Source of the DNA: Physcia stellaris
Lineage: Eukaryota; Ascomycota; Lecanoromycetes; Caliciales; Physciaceae
NCBI GenBank assembly: GCA_018902385.1
Contig: JABSSW010000006.1
Coordinates: 62,001-126,000, forward strand
Direction of reading: 5' to 3'
Length of the DNA stretch: 64,000 nucleotides
Below the pieces are notes generated by a model. That model was not told the origin of the DNA and ran no database searches. It saw only the letters and a list, made by a program, of their open reading frames with translations. Below, in pieces: positions 30,990 through 42,638 of the stretch (within the stretch, counting starts at the first letter, position 1; every line of letters begins with the position of its first letter). The translations under genes were made by a program, and so were the position numbers.

Positions 30990-32090
30990 TGAAAGTTTGT
31001 TAAAAAAAAATACAACGATTCGAAATTATGCACGCATTGATGTATTAACGATATGCGATAATCGTGTTTAACAACGTTAATGTGAAATGCACGTTAAAAA
31101 AATTCTTGTATATATACTTTATTACAATATTGTAACAATGTAACAATGTTACAATGCATTATTGCAATTGCAATTGCAATAGAAAAATTCAATCAAAAAT
31201 CAATTGTCAACTGTTTGAATAAACGTTCGATTTTTGCGATTTGAACGTAATTATGTGTATATTCGAACGCAAAATCATCAACGTTTCAACGTATAATCGT
31301 GAATTGTCAATAATGTGATATTTCGTACAACAAAACGATGATGATGATAACAAAACGATAATAATGTTAAATGACGAAAATCACAATAATTGATAATTTC
31401 AACTTTACAATAAAACGTTGTTGTATTTTGCAAACGTTTGTTTTGTTTTGCAAACATTTTTAATTCAATACAACAATGATTTTCTAGCGTGAAAAACACG
31501 ATCTTCGAATAAAAGTTTGTTATTTTCTAATGCGTTCAGAATTTGTCGTTGTTAAACAGTTGTAAAAGTATTTTGCAATACGAATTAATATGAAAAGTGA
31601 CATGAAAATTGCTGAAAACGAATGCAAATCGCAGAAATTCATGCGATCGTAACGTATTCGTATTAGCGACATGCAACAAAATCGCGCTAAAATAGAAAGC
31701 ATTAAAAAGAATTTTTATAGAAAATGTATGATATATGATAAAATTAATATAATTACATAGTGTAATTATATAGCTAGTGTAGTTATCTAGCTAGCTAGAG
31801 AGATGAGATGAAGAATGTTAATTTCATCAAGAATCAATTGAGAGTTGCTTGAACGAAACGCTCGATTTTTGCGATTTGAACGTAATTGTGTGTATATTCG
31901 AACGCAAAATCATCAATGTCTCAACGTATAATCAGGTTGTCAATATGTTTCAAGCGGTCTTGCACAACAAAACGATGGTGATGGTGACAGAGCGATATTG
32001 CCAGGTGGAGGTGGTGGCATAAAAGCTGTGATATTTGATAATCCCAATCCTAAGATCAAGCTCTGTTGCAATTTGCAGGCGTTTTCCTTG

Positions 32091-32747
32091 TTCTATGTCT
32101 CTTACTTCTGACAGGAGCCTGACTGATGGGAAAAGAGGCATGGCTGAAGAACGTAAAAGCTGAGGAAATGCATCTCCTCAAGCTGAACGGTCCAGAGATA
32201 TTCCTAGGGCTGTTGAGTATGTCGCGCTGAAGTCTGATACTATCGTACAAGCCTTCGATCGCGGTGCTAAGTCAAATAATGCTTATGTGCCCTAAGATAG
32301 TGTAGCAGTAACAAAGCGATTGGTGCTTTTACATGAATTGAAACGAGATAGTGCAGTTGCGGATTCATTGCCCAAAGGCGAAAGGGATGGTAAAGGCTAA
32401 TGAAGAGATAGTGTCAATTACACGATCGCGGTTGATGGGGCCGGGCCGTAGGAAGGCACTGAAGGGAGGTGAATGAATTTGCGAGAGGCTCGCGGATAGC
32501 TGGGGCTGAAGTTTCTGACGATCTGACATAGATTGAAGGACCTAACCTCAGTCACCAGAATAGCGGCTTATTATCCGGATACAATCTAGTGTACGTAGGT
32601 GGGTAGAAAGGCCGACGAATGGGAGAAACGAAGTTCAGTCGTTGTCATGAAGGCGCTATTAAGTTTTAGATAAGGTAGATAGCAGGGAACCACACGCCAG
32701 TGAAGATTCTGCTTTGTTGGGCCTTGTCCGTGATCTTGCGTACAAGT
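32091..32747. other. Intergenic border, no gene supported
   Basis: Ordinary composition returns here. No frame longer than about 60 codons with plausible content; no repeats noted. Confidence 0.5.
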
Positions 32748-34090
32748 CTAGATAGGAGAAACCACTTTAGCTTCCTTGAGGTGCACTTTCCACCGGGGAA
32801 GTTCCAGGCCTTCTATATCAGATGTCCAATCTGCAGCGTTTAATTGTGCCTCGGATGCTGGGCGGCATCTACTTGTCGCCGCGTTCCCCTGAGTTGAGGC
32901 TTCACACAGTACATGGCTTAGTTGCTCAGGCGATGTAATCAAACCAAGGTGGATGTTGTCTCCGGCAGCGTGTTGTCTGCGTACTTGGCGCTCAACAAGA
33001 CTAGGGGATAGTCGGATAAACAACGGTTTTAGGAGGATAAGGCAAGCTGCTATAATCGTCACTGTTGCTTCCAAGACTTGCCAGATGATGATGGGCGCCA
33101 TGTTCCCTGGCAAGTGTTACTTTGGCCACAACGTGACTTGTGTCCGCCATGGTGGACTCACAGGTGCCGTCCTCATCGGACACACACAAGACGTAAATGT
33201 AGCGGACTATAGATGTGAGGAGAGAACTGCGCCTCCAATGTCAGTTACCCGTGCCGCCTCCAGGATTTAGAGCGTGAACTGACAAACCACCTAGGCAGGA
33301 TAAAGCAAGTTTCTGATTTCGAGGCATATGCAGCTTCCGTATTATTGGCAATGGCAGGACGAGGATGGCAAGATCTGTGAGAATCCATGGTATTGGATTA
33401 ATACGATTATAGAGCGAGCAGTGAGACCCTGGAGTGTTCGGATCCCATCGATCTCGAAAGGGACCACACTCCACGCCCGATGTAATAAGGCTCGCGAGGA
33501 GCCATAGCAAAACTACGACTGCCGTAATACCTATGGCAAGCCGGTATGGACGATGCTTGAATATTTGGTGGAACAGCTTCAAGACCGCAAGTTTACTCAT
33601 AGCTAACGTAGACGGATGCAGCGTCCCTAGAATGAATAAGAGCTAGGTAGATCATCAGTGAATGAAGACGATGTAGTGATGGACTTAGGAATTTTTGGCA
33701 ACCCTTGTGATGCCCCCAACTTCGTCACATCAAGACTTGCAATATGTCTACCAATGCCATACCGTCGGGTTCCTGGCACCTATTTCAGCTGTAATCTCCA
33801 GGCTCGTGGTAGTCCGTGATTACCTATACAAATGAGAAGACACTCTGCTAATGTGATCATCTACATGATAAGATCGTTAAGGAGGTAACTTTTTCGTCGA
33901 AGTTGAAGCCTACCAGAGAAACACCAATCACGTAGTCATCAAGGCCTGGCTTTTGATGTCTGAGATAGATGACAGTGACGAACCGAAGGGCAACTGCGAC
34001 GATAGCTAGTAGCATGAACGTGGTCGTGATGCCATATATTTCCATGTCGTGGTTAGCATTGGCAGCTACAGATCCAATTTGTGGGGCCAT
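32748..34090 (-). CDS. Pth11-like seven-helix membrane protein (rhodopsin-domain family), several introns
   Basis: Minus-strand pieces in order match the fungal Pth11-type integral membrane family. They are: exon start at 34090 with a first helix (TTTFMLLAIVAVALRFVTVIYL) and the family signature GLDDYVIG; a YGIGRHIASLDVTK piece near 33740; KLAVLKLFHQIF and two helices with CGPFRDRWDP and a CSLYNRINPIPWILTDLAILVLP core (33600-33290); SIVRYIYVL near 33190; and a final helix GNMAPIIIWQVLEATVTII with a cytoplasmic tail ending at 32748. Missing joints are short introns I could not all resolve; coordinates are therefore an envelope. Members sense surfaces or small ligands at the plasma membrane. 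No CFEM domain is seen. The gene is the first beyond the second repeat island and shows no CpY decay. Confidence 0.72.
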
Positions 34091-34902
34091 CGCAGTGGTT
34101 TTGGTCTACCCGAGTGGTCTGGACATTCGCATTACTAATCTCCACTGGGCATGTCAATGTCGCGGAATGGTTCGAAAGGTTTTATGCAAAATCCTTGTTA
34201 AAGACTATCAGGGGAGTTTGGAAGGTTCCTCGAGGCTTCTGATTTCTAAAAATTAGAATAAGGGGGAACATCAGCAACGTGGACAAAGCCTTGATGGTAC
34301 GATAGCAATGGTCATTGTCTATGCAGTACCACCATCATGCTTACGTCTTACACCACGGATGGCGTGGTTATTTGAACCCGTGCAAGGGAATTAATCCCAA
34401 TCAGTTGGCTAGGGGGTTTAAGGCAAAAAAGGCGCCTTCCGCCACCGCAGGATGTCCAGCGAACTTTCGATTCAAGATCTTGGTGTTACTGTTAATGTGC
34501 CTAATTCTGTACCAGAACGGCTCTAGCGGCTCGGACGAAGGATTGTCGGTGAACATGGCAGGCTCCCCATAGTACAGACTCCGTAGGCTGAGTAAACGTG
34601 TTGCATGTTACTGATTTTCGAAAACTTTCATCGTGACTCCTATGGAAACCCTGCAATGTCAGCACAAAGACTGAAGCGAGGGTAGGATATTGAGATAGAG
34701 ATAAGCGAACGGGCTATGAGGGATGGATTCTAACCCAGACAAAATCTAGCATTGAAAGGGGATACGTATGGGCTATGAACTAATAAAGCGCTGACAGGAC
34801 GTCAGTATGTGGGGAGAGTAGTTGCAAGACATGCAATTGCTAGTCCGCTAGACCAAGTAAAAAAGCCACCACCTGAACTCCTCGCTCGTTAACAAAGCTT
34901 GT
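34091..34902. other. Intergenic, no gene supported
   Basis: Shared space between the receptor promoter and the end of the Sec14-like gene. An 85-codon plus frame at 34315-34572 has no supporting feature. Confidence 0.5.
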
Positions 34903-36643
34903 CTAAAGAAATTTATCTGGTATCTCTGAGGGATCGCTTGGCGGCGTTACATATTCGGTTTGAGTACGGCCAAGAGGAGGTGCACCATTGCGTATGGGCA
35001 TCTCAATGCTTGTTGGCTTGCCGTTGGGTACACTTGATGTCAGCGTTTTGGCTGGGTCGCTATGTGATTCCGTATAGGTAGGATCGAGGCGTTGAGTGAG
35101 GGGTGCCTTGGGCTCTGGTGGGATGACTTGGGTTTGTGGCTTTCCTATCGGGTCGGGTGCTGCTTGTGATGTATCTACATTGTACGAGGGAGGTGCGGTG
35201 TGATCTTTTTGCGGAGCCACGTAGTGATTCTTCTCAACTACCCCGTCCATTTGCTGGTGCTGGCTTTGAGGCCTCGAATCGGTTTTGCCTTCCTTTTCGT
35301 TTCTTTGTACGGTATTGACGATACTTTGCTGGACAGGCTGGCTTTCCGTTTGCGCCGTTGGTTTGTACTGTGGAATTGGCCCTTGATGGGTTGACGAGCG
35401 AGTCAATTGCCGGACTGCTGCTTGATGCAGTGTAGCCATGCGCTCTTTCCGCTCATGCCCGTCAACACTTCCTACTCCCAATGCCATCATCTCGCCATTC
35501 TCATCGTCCATCCATCTTACTGGCGCGGTCAAGAACATCTCTTCCGACCCACGAAGATCCAATGCCGCCTTCACTTTAGCATCCATCAGTGGGAGCTTGC
35601 CACACTCGAAATCTAATTGCCCGCCGTATTTCTTGGGTATGCTTTCGATGTCTATAAAGGCAGAGAGTGTAGGTAGCACATCTTTGTCCGAGAGGATAAA
35701 GATCTTGGAGGTGGTTATCGGGTCAAACCATTTCTTGATCCAGCCCCAAACAGTAGGGAAGAAGGACGGTGCGCCAATAATCTAGACACCCTGTTAGCAA
35801 TTGTCTTTGATTGGGTTTACAATCAGACATATCGACGTACGAAAATTCGATCTAGAGTTTCCGGATAGTGAGCCGTGGCCAATTGACTTGCGTCCTGCAT
35901 ATGTCCCCGCAAATTCCAGAACTGCTTCAAGCCGACCCGGGAGATGTCCACGATATTGTTCGATTGATCCACAGGTGTTTCTGGATTAGGCCGGCCTGGT
36001 ATCGAGGAGCATAACGGCATGACAAATCGGGTGAGATTCTCGTATAGGGCGAAAAGTCGAAGCATGCGTGATGGCGACGGTCCTTTGGCCTTGGACTTTG
36101 ATGTCGAAGACGAATAGGCGATCATCTTTTTAGAATCCAGCTTGCCGACTTCGTAAAGGTACACGGGTATACCACGTTTATCCCTTCGACCAGTCCATTG
36201 TGGATACTGGGGGTGTCAGCAAGGTTTAGGAACATGAAGTTGGATCTACTTACCACACTCCTGGCCTCCTGATAATCGGTGATGTCAATTTTCTCATATA
36301 GCGCTTCTAGGTTATTGTCCTTGCGCCACTTCTCGGTCTCTGCAAATTGCTGGAAAGCGTCTTGAGGCACAAACTTGCGCGCTCGTAAGTACCGGCTACG
36401 AATAATTTAAGCCGTCATTCTGGAGTAGGCTCGGACAACATACACCAATGTTCCATCGTCATGACTGGCTTTACCACTGAGGCTAGCAGGCGTGTAGAAG
36501 CCTTTCTGTGCGGCCAGAGCCTTGAAGCTGTCAAGCGCTGACCCTTCTTCTGCGGTGAGATGACCAATGTGACCTTTCAAACGGACACTTTCGAGAGCAG
36601 CAGACGGAGGTGGGGCGCCTTGCGGAGTGTTGGATTGGGACAT
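34903..36643 (-). CDS. Sec14-like (CRAL-TRIO) lipid transfer protein, four exons
   Basis: Exons 36643-36444, 36395-36254, 36206-35841 and 35781-34903 give 528 residues. Introns are 48, 47 and 59 bp with good ends (GTATGT, GTAAGT, GTACGT; all ...AG), and phases agree. The CRAL-TRIO N-lobe (DGTLVRYLRARKF, about residues 60-75) is followed by the lipid-binding lobe (RRDKRGIPVYLYEVGKLD; then IIGAPSFFPTVWGWIKKWFD; then SIPKKYGGQL), all hallmarks of Sec14 proteins that exchange phosphatidylinositol and phosphatidylcholine between membranes. The C-terminal ~230 residues are Pro/Gln/Ser-rich and probably disordered, longer than in yeast Sec14 (about 300 residues), as in many filamentous-fungal paralogues. 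It is divergent from the STE23-like gene, with 540 bp between starts. Likely cytosolic or membrane-peripheral. Confidence 0.92.
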
Positions 36644-37183
36644 GGTGACTTTTTGTGAGGAGGAAGTATGCCCGGTAGAATTGAGGAAAGACAATACTGA
36701 TGTAGGGTAGGTATAAGTATGACTGTACTTCACATGGGGGGTGACTGTCCGAGATATAAAAGTATTTGGATGCAGCTGAATCACCAAATGACGGTGATGA
36801 CGGGCGGCACGGCGTCTTGGCACGAGAAGGCTGAGTAATCCCGATGCTCGGATCTCGGAGCTTCGGACCAAGATGCTCCGATACGATGAATCTAACTTCA
36901 ATTCTAAGCGAGATTCACTCGAGTGTCAGGGTCCACGCCGGGTGTTTGGGCTTCACGCTGAGCGTCAAATGAAAACATGTACGGGACTGGAGTCGTTTGC
37001 TTTCAATCCATCAGAGATGCTTGTTATCTGCTTTCTCCAGGCGCAGTAGGTACTGTCGAACTGCCCGTTATTTCTGTTCGCTCTTTGTTTTCTATTCCTT
37101 AGCATCCCTGGCGCGAGAAAGAGGACCTTGAGCTGTACATCCCTTCAGCACATGTACAACATTCACATTGTGTAGCACACGGC
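36644..37183. promoter_or_regulatory. Divergent intergenic region, Sec14-like and STE23-like genes
   Basis: 540 bases separate two head-to-head starts, so the region must hold both promoters. Several pyrimidine-rich tracts precede the STE23-like start (37079-37140). I cannot name a specific factor site. Confidence 0.5.
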
Positions 37184-40100
37184 ATGATCACGCCCTCATT
37201 AATACTGAAATTCCCAGCGTCTATCACACGCTATTCATTTAATCCAGCAACCCCCCTGATTAGATATTCAAAACCACCCTCTCCATCCATCCACGCTCGT
37301 CTCAATCTTAGAAGCTCGACGCGTTTCTACGCCAACATGGCGTCAGTTCGCCGTATTACAGAATCTTTGGAGACCTCTTCGCTGGATGATCGGTCCTATA
37401 GAGTGATAGAGCTACCCAACAAGCTTGAAGCGCTTCTTGTCCACGACCCGGACACGGATAAGGCTAGTGCATCGGTGAATGTGAATGTCGGCAGTTTTAG
37501 CGATGCCGATGACATGCCGGGCATGGCTCATGCTGTCGAGCATCTTCTCTTTATGGGTACCGAAAAGTACCCGGTGGAGAATGACTACAATCAATTCTTA
37601 ACTTCTCATTCCGGCTACTCCAACGCATATACCGCCGCAACGGAGACTAACTACTTCTTCGAAGTGGCTGCCTCGACAGGAAATTCAGATGAAGGGAAAT
37701 TACCCAACGGTATCTCAGAAACAGCGGCCAACGGCGTCATCACCAATGGCGCTACCAGTTCACCGCTTCATGGAGCCCTTGATCGCTTTGCCCAGTTCTT
37801 CATCGCCCCACTCTTTCTGGCTTCCACCTTGGATCGAGAGCTCCGGGCTGTCGACTCGGAGAACAAGAAGAATTTACAAAGCGATGCTTGGCGCCTTTTG
37901 CAGCTCAATAAAACACTGTCGAGTAATAAGCATCCCTACCACCATTTCTCTACGGGAAATCTGGAGACATTGCGTGATGAACCAAGGAAACGAGGTGTAG
38001 ACATAAGGGAAGCCTTCATAGATTTCCATGATCGAAATTATTCTGCAAATCTCATGAAGCTAGTAGTATTGGGACGCGAGTCATTGGATGAACTGGAGTC
38101 ATGGGTGGCCGACTTATTTGCTGGTGTACGCAACAAAGACTTACCGATGCAACGATGGGATGGGCCTCAGCCTTATTCCGCGGCTGAACAACTCACCCAG
38201 GTTTTCGCAAAACCAGTGATGGATACTAGATCACTGGATATTTACTGGCCTTATCAGGATGAGGAAGACATGTACGACACCCAGCCAAGTCGCTATATTA
38301 GCCATTTGATCGGACACGAGGGACCTGGTAGTATTCTTGCCTACATCAAAGCCAAAGGTTGGGCTAACAGTTTGTCTGCCGGGTCAACACCTGTTTGTCC
38401 GGGAACGGCCTTTTTCCATGTATCGATAAGACTTACAGAAGAAGGCTTGGAAAAGTATCAAGAAATTGTCAAGGTTCTTTTCCAGTATCTTGCGCTGATA
38501 AGAGAGCAGCCACCGCAGAAGTGGATTTTTGAAGAAATGAAAGGCATAGCCGAGGTCGACTTCCGATTTCAACAGAAGAGCCGCGCTAGTAACTTCACCT
38601 CCATGACAAGTGGTACAATGCAAAAACCCTTACCACGAGAACGCCTCCTTAGTGGCATATCTTTGATCCGAAGATTTGATAGTGAGGCGATTAGCAAAGG
38701 GTTGTCTTGGCTACGTTCAGACAATTACAGGTTGACAATCGTCAGTCAGCATTTCCCAGGAGATTGGGACCAGAAGGAGAAGTGGTATGGCACCGAATAT
38801 AAAATTCAGCGCATACCCACCGACTTTGAGGATGCGGTCAGGAAGGCTGGCGAAACCGCTTCTCAAAATAGGATTCCCGAACTATTTCTTCCGCACGTCA
38901 ACGAATTCATCCCAACAAAGCTGGATGTTAACAAAATAGATGTTTTAGAGCCATCAAAAGCGCCAAAGTTGATACGTAACGACGAAGGTGCCCGTACGTG
39001 GTGGAAGAAAGACGATCAATTCTGGGTGCCGAAAGGCAATGTGCTCGTCTCCCTGCAAAACCCTCTTGCATCCGCCACTCCTGCAAACTATGTGAAGGCC
39101 AAGATGTACTGTGAGCTAGTGAAAGATGTCTTGGTCGAGTACTCATACGATGCCGAAATTGCAGGCATAGATTATGACCTCGTCAGCTATGGACTTGGTC
39201 TCGAAGTTGATGTCAGCGGATACAGTGACAAAATGGCCGTTTTGTTAGAAAAGGTACTTATCAGCATGCGAGACCTCGAGGTGAAGGCAGATCGCTTCAA
39301 GATAATCAAAGAAAGGGTCTTACGAAGCTACCGTAACTGGAATTATCAACAACCATATAGACAGGTTGGTGACTTTCTAAATTGGCTAACGAAAGAGAAG
39401 GGATGGATGAATGAGCAATATCTGGCAGAGCTAGTCCATCTCAACCCCGAAGACATCTCCAACTTCTTTCCACAATTCCTCGACCAGATGCACATTGAGA
39501 TTTTGTGTCACGGGAACATTCATAAGGAAGACGCCGCACGGATGACGGACCTCATACAAACCACGCTCAGACCTCGTGCACTCCCACAGTCACAGTGGCA
39601 AATCCGTCGAAATCTCATCTTGCCAGAAGGCAGTGATCATACGTATCAGCGAACTCTTGGGGACCCTGCAAACGTGAATCACTGCATCGAATACTACCTT
39701 CAGGTTGGCAGCCTGAGGGACCGTGAACTAATGGCCAAGGTGCTTCTTCTCGGTCAGATGACTGATGAAGTTGGCTTCGACCAGCTACGCACCAAGGAAC
39801 AGCTAGGCTATATTGTGTTTACTGGCCCGAAGGTGGCAACGACGACAGCCGGGTACCGAGTCATCATTCAGTCTGAGAAGCCTACCGAGTATCTCGAAGA
39901 ACGTATCAATGCATTCCTCGCAATGTTCGCCGACAAACTCCGTGTCATGTCGTCAGAAGAATTTGAGAGTCACAAGAAGAGTCTGATCAATAAACGGCTG
40001 GAGAAGATAAAGAATCTAGGACAGGAATGCAGTCGCTTCTGGGGCCACATCAGCACTGAGTATTTCGACTTCTACAAGGTCGAGCACGACGTGGCCCACA

Positions 40101-40657
40101 TTAAACCGTTGACGAAGGAGAGCATGATGCAGTTCTTCGAGCACTACATCAACCCGACATCGCCAACAAGAGCGAAGCTTAGTATCCACATGGTCGCGCA
40201 AAGTTCGCCAAAGGTGGTTGGCGGGAGCATGAGTGACGAGGACAAGAAGGAGAAGGTGCTGGCTCTCATTCGAAAGTTTCTTACTGCTGCAGGCGTCGAA
40301 GCCGATGCAGAAAAGCTCGAAGAACAATTCAAAACCGTTGACGTTGCGGGTGGTGATCAGAAAGCCATCTTCGCGGCAGTCTCGGTTTACCTCAAAGGCG
40401 CCGGAATCCCGAGTGAGCAGTCCTCACAGATCCTTGAGCAAGGCCAACAGCTCTTCGCGACTGCTTTGCCAAGCCTTGGTATAGAGATCCAACCGATTGT
40501 CGAGGACGGTGCCGAGGCTTTGCCCGCAGCACCCCAGGTCAAGCCGACGACGTACATTACGAATGTTCAACAATTCAAGGCAAGCTTGACGGCGACCGCT
40601 GGCGCTACTCCGGTGACGGACCTGAAAGAGTTCGAGGATATCGAGCCCAAGCTCTGA
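37184..40657 (+). CDS. STE23: STE23/insulin-degrading-enzyme-type M16 metalloprotease
   Basis: One uninterrupted frame of 1157 residues. The inverted zinc motif HxxEH appears as HAVEH at residues 116-120, followed by the family context LLFMGTEKYP and GYSNAYTAATETNYFFEV; the third zinc ligand region ELRAVDSENKKN is at about 219-230. The C-terminal half carries RTKEQLGYIVF, the M16 substrate-binding signature. Relatives (yeast Ste23, human IDE) are about 1020 residues and cleave short peptides, including a-factor precursor. Length excess comes from a 51-residue N-terminal extension, a Gly/Asn/Ser insert at about 165-195 and a Lys/Glu-rich insert near 1020-1090. The extension is Ser/Arg-rich without acidic residues, like a mitochondrial presequence; the second Met (37337, MASVRR) fits the cytosolic form. 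Both starts may be used. No intron in 3.5 kb. Confidence 0.95.
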   Translation: MITPSLILKFPASITRYSFNPATPLIRYSKPPSPSIHARLNLRSSTRFYANMASVRRITESLETSSLDDRSYRVIELPNKLEALLVHDPDTDKASASVNVNVGSFSDADDMPGMAHAVEHLLFMGTEKYPVENDYNQFLTSHSGYSNAYTAATETNYFFEVAASTGNSDEGKLPNGISETAANGVITNGATSSPLHGALDRFAQFFIAPLFLASTLDRELRAVDSENKKNLQSDAWRLLQLNKTLSSNKHPYHHFSTGNLETLRDEPRKRGVDIREAFIDFHDRNYSANLMKLVVLGRESLDELESWVADLFAGVRNKDLPMQRWDGPQPYSAAEQLTQVFAKPVMDTRSLDIYWPYQDEEDMYDTQPSRYISHLIGHEGPGSILAYIKAKGWANSLSAGSTPVCPGTAFFHVSIRLTEEGLEKYQEIVKVLFQYLALIREQPPQKWIFEEMKGIAEVDFRFQQKSRASNFTSMTSGTMQKPLPRERLLSGISLIRRFDSEAISKGLSWLRSDNYRLTIVSQHFPGDWDQKEKWYGTEYKIQRIPTDFEDAVRKAGETASQNRIPELFLPHVNEFIPTKLDVNKIDVLEPSKAPKLIRNDEGARTWWKKDDQFWVPKGNVLVSLQNPLASATPANYVKAKMYCELVKDVLVEYSYDAEIAGIDYDLVSYGLGLEVDVSGYSDKMAVLLEKVLISMRDLEVKADRFKIIKERVLRSYRNWNYQQPYRQVGDFLNWLTKEKGWMNEQYLAELVHLNPEDISNFFPQFLDQMHIEILCHGNIHKEDAARMTDLIQTTLRPRALPQSQWQIRRNLILPEGSDHTYQRTLGDPANVNHCIEYYLQVGSLRDRELMAKVLLLGQMTDEVGFDQLRTKEQLGYIVFTGPKVATTTAGYRVIIQSEKPTEYLEERINAFLAMFADKLRVMSSEEFESHKKSLINKRLEKIKNLGQECSRFWGHISTEYFDFYKVEHDVAHIKPLTKESMMQFFEHYINPTSPTRAKLSIHMVAQSSPKVVGGSMSDEDKKEKVLALIRKFLTAAGVEADAEKLEEQFKTVDVAGGDQKAIFAAVSVYLKGAGIPSEQSSQILEQGQQLFATALPSLGIEIQPIVEDGAEALPAAPQVKPTTYITNVQQFKASLTATAGATPVTDLKEFEDIEPKL

Positions 40658-41480
40658 CACAGTAGCTACCAGATGATCGATGCTCTCTTCTCGGATTTCA
40701 ACTATCTAAAAAGCGCTGCTTTCCTTTCCGTCGGCGCAATCCTCCGTGCCACAATGGACATGCTAGATGATACCAGATAGAGTAGATAATAGATAGAACT
40801 GTCCCGTTCCCCGCTGGTCAATCAAAAATTGATCAATGTTCGCCGGTGTCTTTTGTACCATGGTCTCCAGTGTGTGCCTCGTGATTCTAGAGCGGCTGGT
40901 TCAAACGGCGTCTGTAGGTATCCGTAATTGATGGTGTGGAGGATGAATGGAAGTTGGAATAGGGCAAGTCAAGGATGCAGGTAGCCTGGACTATCCCCCG
41001 CCTTCTCGCTTGAATAAAGTACGAGAGGACCGAGGTTCTGACCTCGTGGCTTTGCGGTCCGTGCACGCCGAACTCCCCGCACCTCGGCAAAACCGAATTC
41101 CAGGATCCAAGTGGAGGAGATATGACGATAAGGATAAGCAATGGTGTGTTGCATCTGAAGCTCAATCAACCATAACAACCCTTCTTGCATGTCGCGCCAC
41201 GTCTCCTTCAGGAAACCAGAGCCATGCCTGGCTGTCCAAGTCCAGAAACCCATCACCACTTCGAGACTGCCAACGGCCAAGGGCGGGGATCGAGTGGCTG
41301 TGGCCTCTTCACGACTAGAAGGAAGCTCCCGTCCATGTGGTCCAGTCTAGATCCTTCGTGATCTTCCTGCCCGAGCATGGAGGTCGTCTTCTTAGCTGCT
41401 CTCGCCTTCTCCCACGCTCCTTTCCCCAGCAAGCATCACCGACTTACCAATGGGCCTAACCGCTGCCAACAAGGAGCAAG
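40658..41480. other. Intergenic, no gene supported
   Basis: 3' region of the STE23-like gene and promoter of the oxidoreductase gene. Overlapping frames near 40890-41320 on both strands look non-coding. Confidence 0.5.
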
Positions 41481-42638
41481 ATGTCGATCGGCATAGCTAT
41501 CCTTGGAGCTGGTGACTTCGCGCGGGATGGTATAGATCCCTGACTTCGCATGCCGCCATTGGCGTGGGGTAACCTTAAAGCTGACGTCTACTCCCAATAG
41601 AGCATCTTCCAGCCATTCAGGCATGTCCACTCCTTACACTAAAGGCTGTCTATTCCCGCTCCAAATTAGCAGCTCGAAAAATCAGCCAAGCTGACTGGTA
41701 TTACGACCATCCTTCGACTCCCTTATACTCCCTTTCAGATCTCCTCGCTCGTGAGGATATCCATGCTGTCATAATCGCTGTTCCTCTCTTCGTGCAGACT
41801 GCATATATCAAGAAGGTCCTTACAGCCGGGAAACATGTCCTGAGCGAGAAGCCAATCGCTGAAGATGTCATGACAGCAGAAGGCCTCGTAGAGTGGTACC
41901 GGTCTGCAAGACGAAAAGAGATATGGAGTGTCGCAGAAAACTTCAGGTTCCTACCCGGCATAATTCTCGCATCAGATCAGCTGGAAAAACTCGGCGGAAC
42001 GGTCACGTCATTCGATCTGAACCTTTATGGGTTCATCGGTCACGATGAGCAGAGTGATGACAGTCCGGTGTAAGACTTCGCCTGCTTCAAGCATACAGAA
42101 GGCATCTTGCTAATCTAGTTGCAGAAAGCAAGCCCTTTGTGACCAAAGTGGTATACTCGTCGACTCAGGCGTACATTTTGCCGCCGGCTTGCGCTCACTC
42201 CTACAGGCCGCCCGTCAGGAGGTCTCTTCCTTGACCGCTTCCACTTTCTTCGATTGCCCCAACCGTTCGTCCACGAATACAATCCAGTCTACCGTACAAC
42301 TCCGCAATGGGTACTGCGGCACATTCAATATATCTTTTGGCTCCGAGTACAAGACGGCTTTCTCAATCAAAGTAATTACCGACCAAGGAAGCGTAACAGT
42401 CCGGGGAGACCATGTGGTGTGCATCATGAAAGACAAGGAGGGAAACAGAGTGGAGGAGACCACCGAAGTAGGCTTTGACAACGGCGTAAAGGCAGAGGTC
42501 AACGCGTTTGCCAAAAGCATAAAGACTGGCGTGGCAAACGAACTCGGAGCGCCGGAAGAGGCATTAGCAGATCTAAGATTGATACAGCGGATGCTGGAAA
42601 GTGGCGAGCAAGGAGGAGCAGTGAAGGTGATATTATGA
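41481..42638 (+). CDS. Gfo/Idh/MocA-family NAD(P)-dependent oxidoreductase, three exons
   Basis: Exons 41481-41529, 41601-42069 and 42125-42638 give 343 residues; introns of 71 bp (GTATAG...ATAG) and 55 bp (GTAAGA...GCAG) keep the frame. The start MSIGIAILGAGDFARDEH holds the dinucleotide-binding glycine motif of a Rossmann fold. LLAREDIHAVIIAVPLFVQ and HVLSEKPIAEDV (EKP motif near residue 98, with the usual catalytic Lys) are diagnostic of the family, and DSGVHFAAGLRSLL matches the D-x-G-x-H signature of the C-terminal domain. Members oxidise or reduce sugars, inositols and dihydrodiols; the substrate cannot be told. Length is normal for the family (about 340-400). Probably cytosolic. Confidence 0.9.

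Larger units (their letters stand above)
26310..32090 (+). repeat. Three-unit satellite-like array, interrupted by copy B
   Basis: Two landmark blocks recur in the same order and orientation. Block one (TTAATTCAATACAA...TCTAGCGTGAAA) is at about 26310, 27215 and 31450. Block two (CGATTTTTGCGATTTGAACG...) is at about 26995, 31220 and 31860. Unit 1 is 26310-27205; unit 2 starts at 27215, is split by LTR copy B and ends near 31445; unit 3 runs from 31450 to about 32090. Unit length without insertion is roughly 0.65-0.9 kb. No coding sequence is evident. Units 1 and 2 and the first half of unit 3 are CpY-depleted; from about 31935 unit 3 has ordinary composition. The original identity is unknown. 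Confidence 0.7.
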
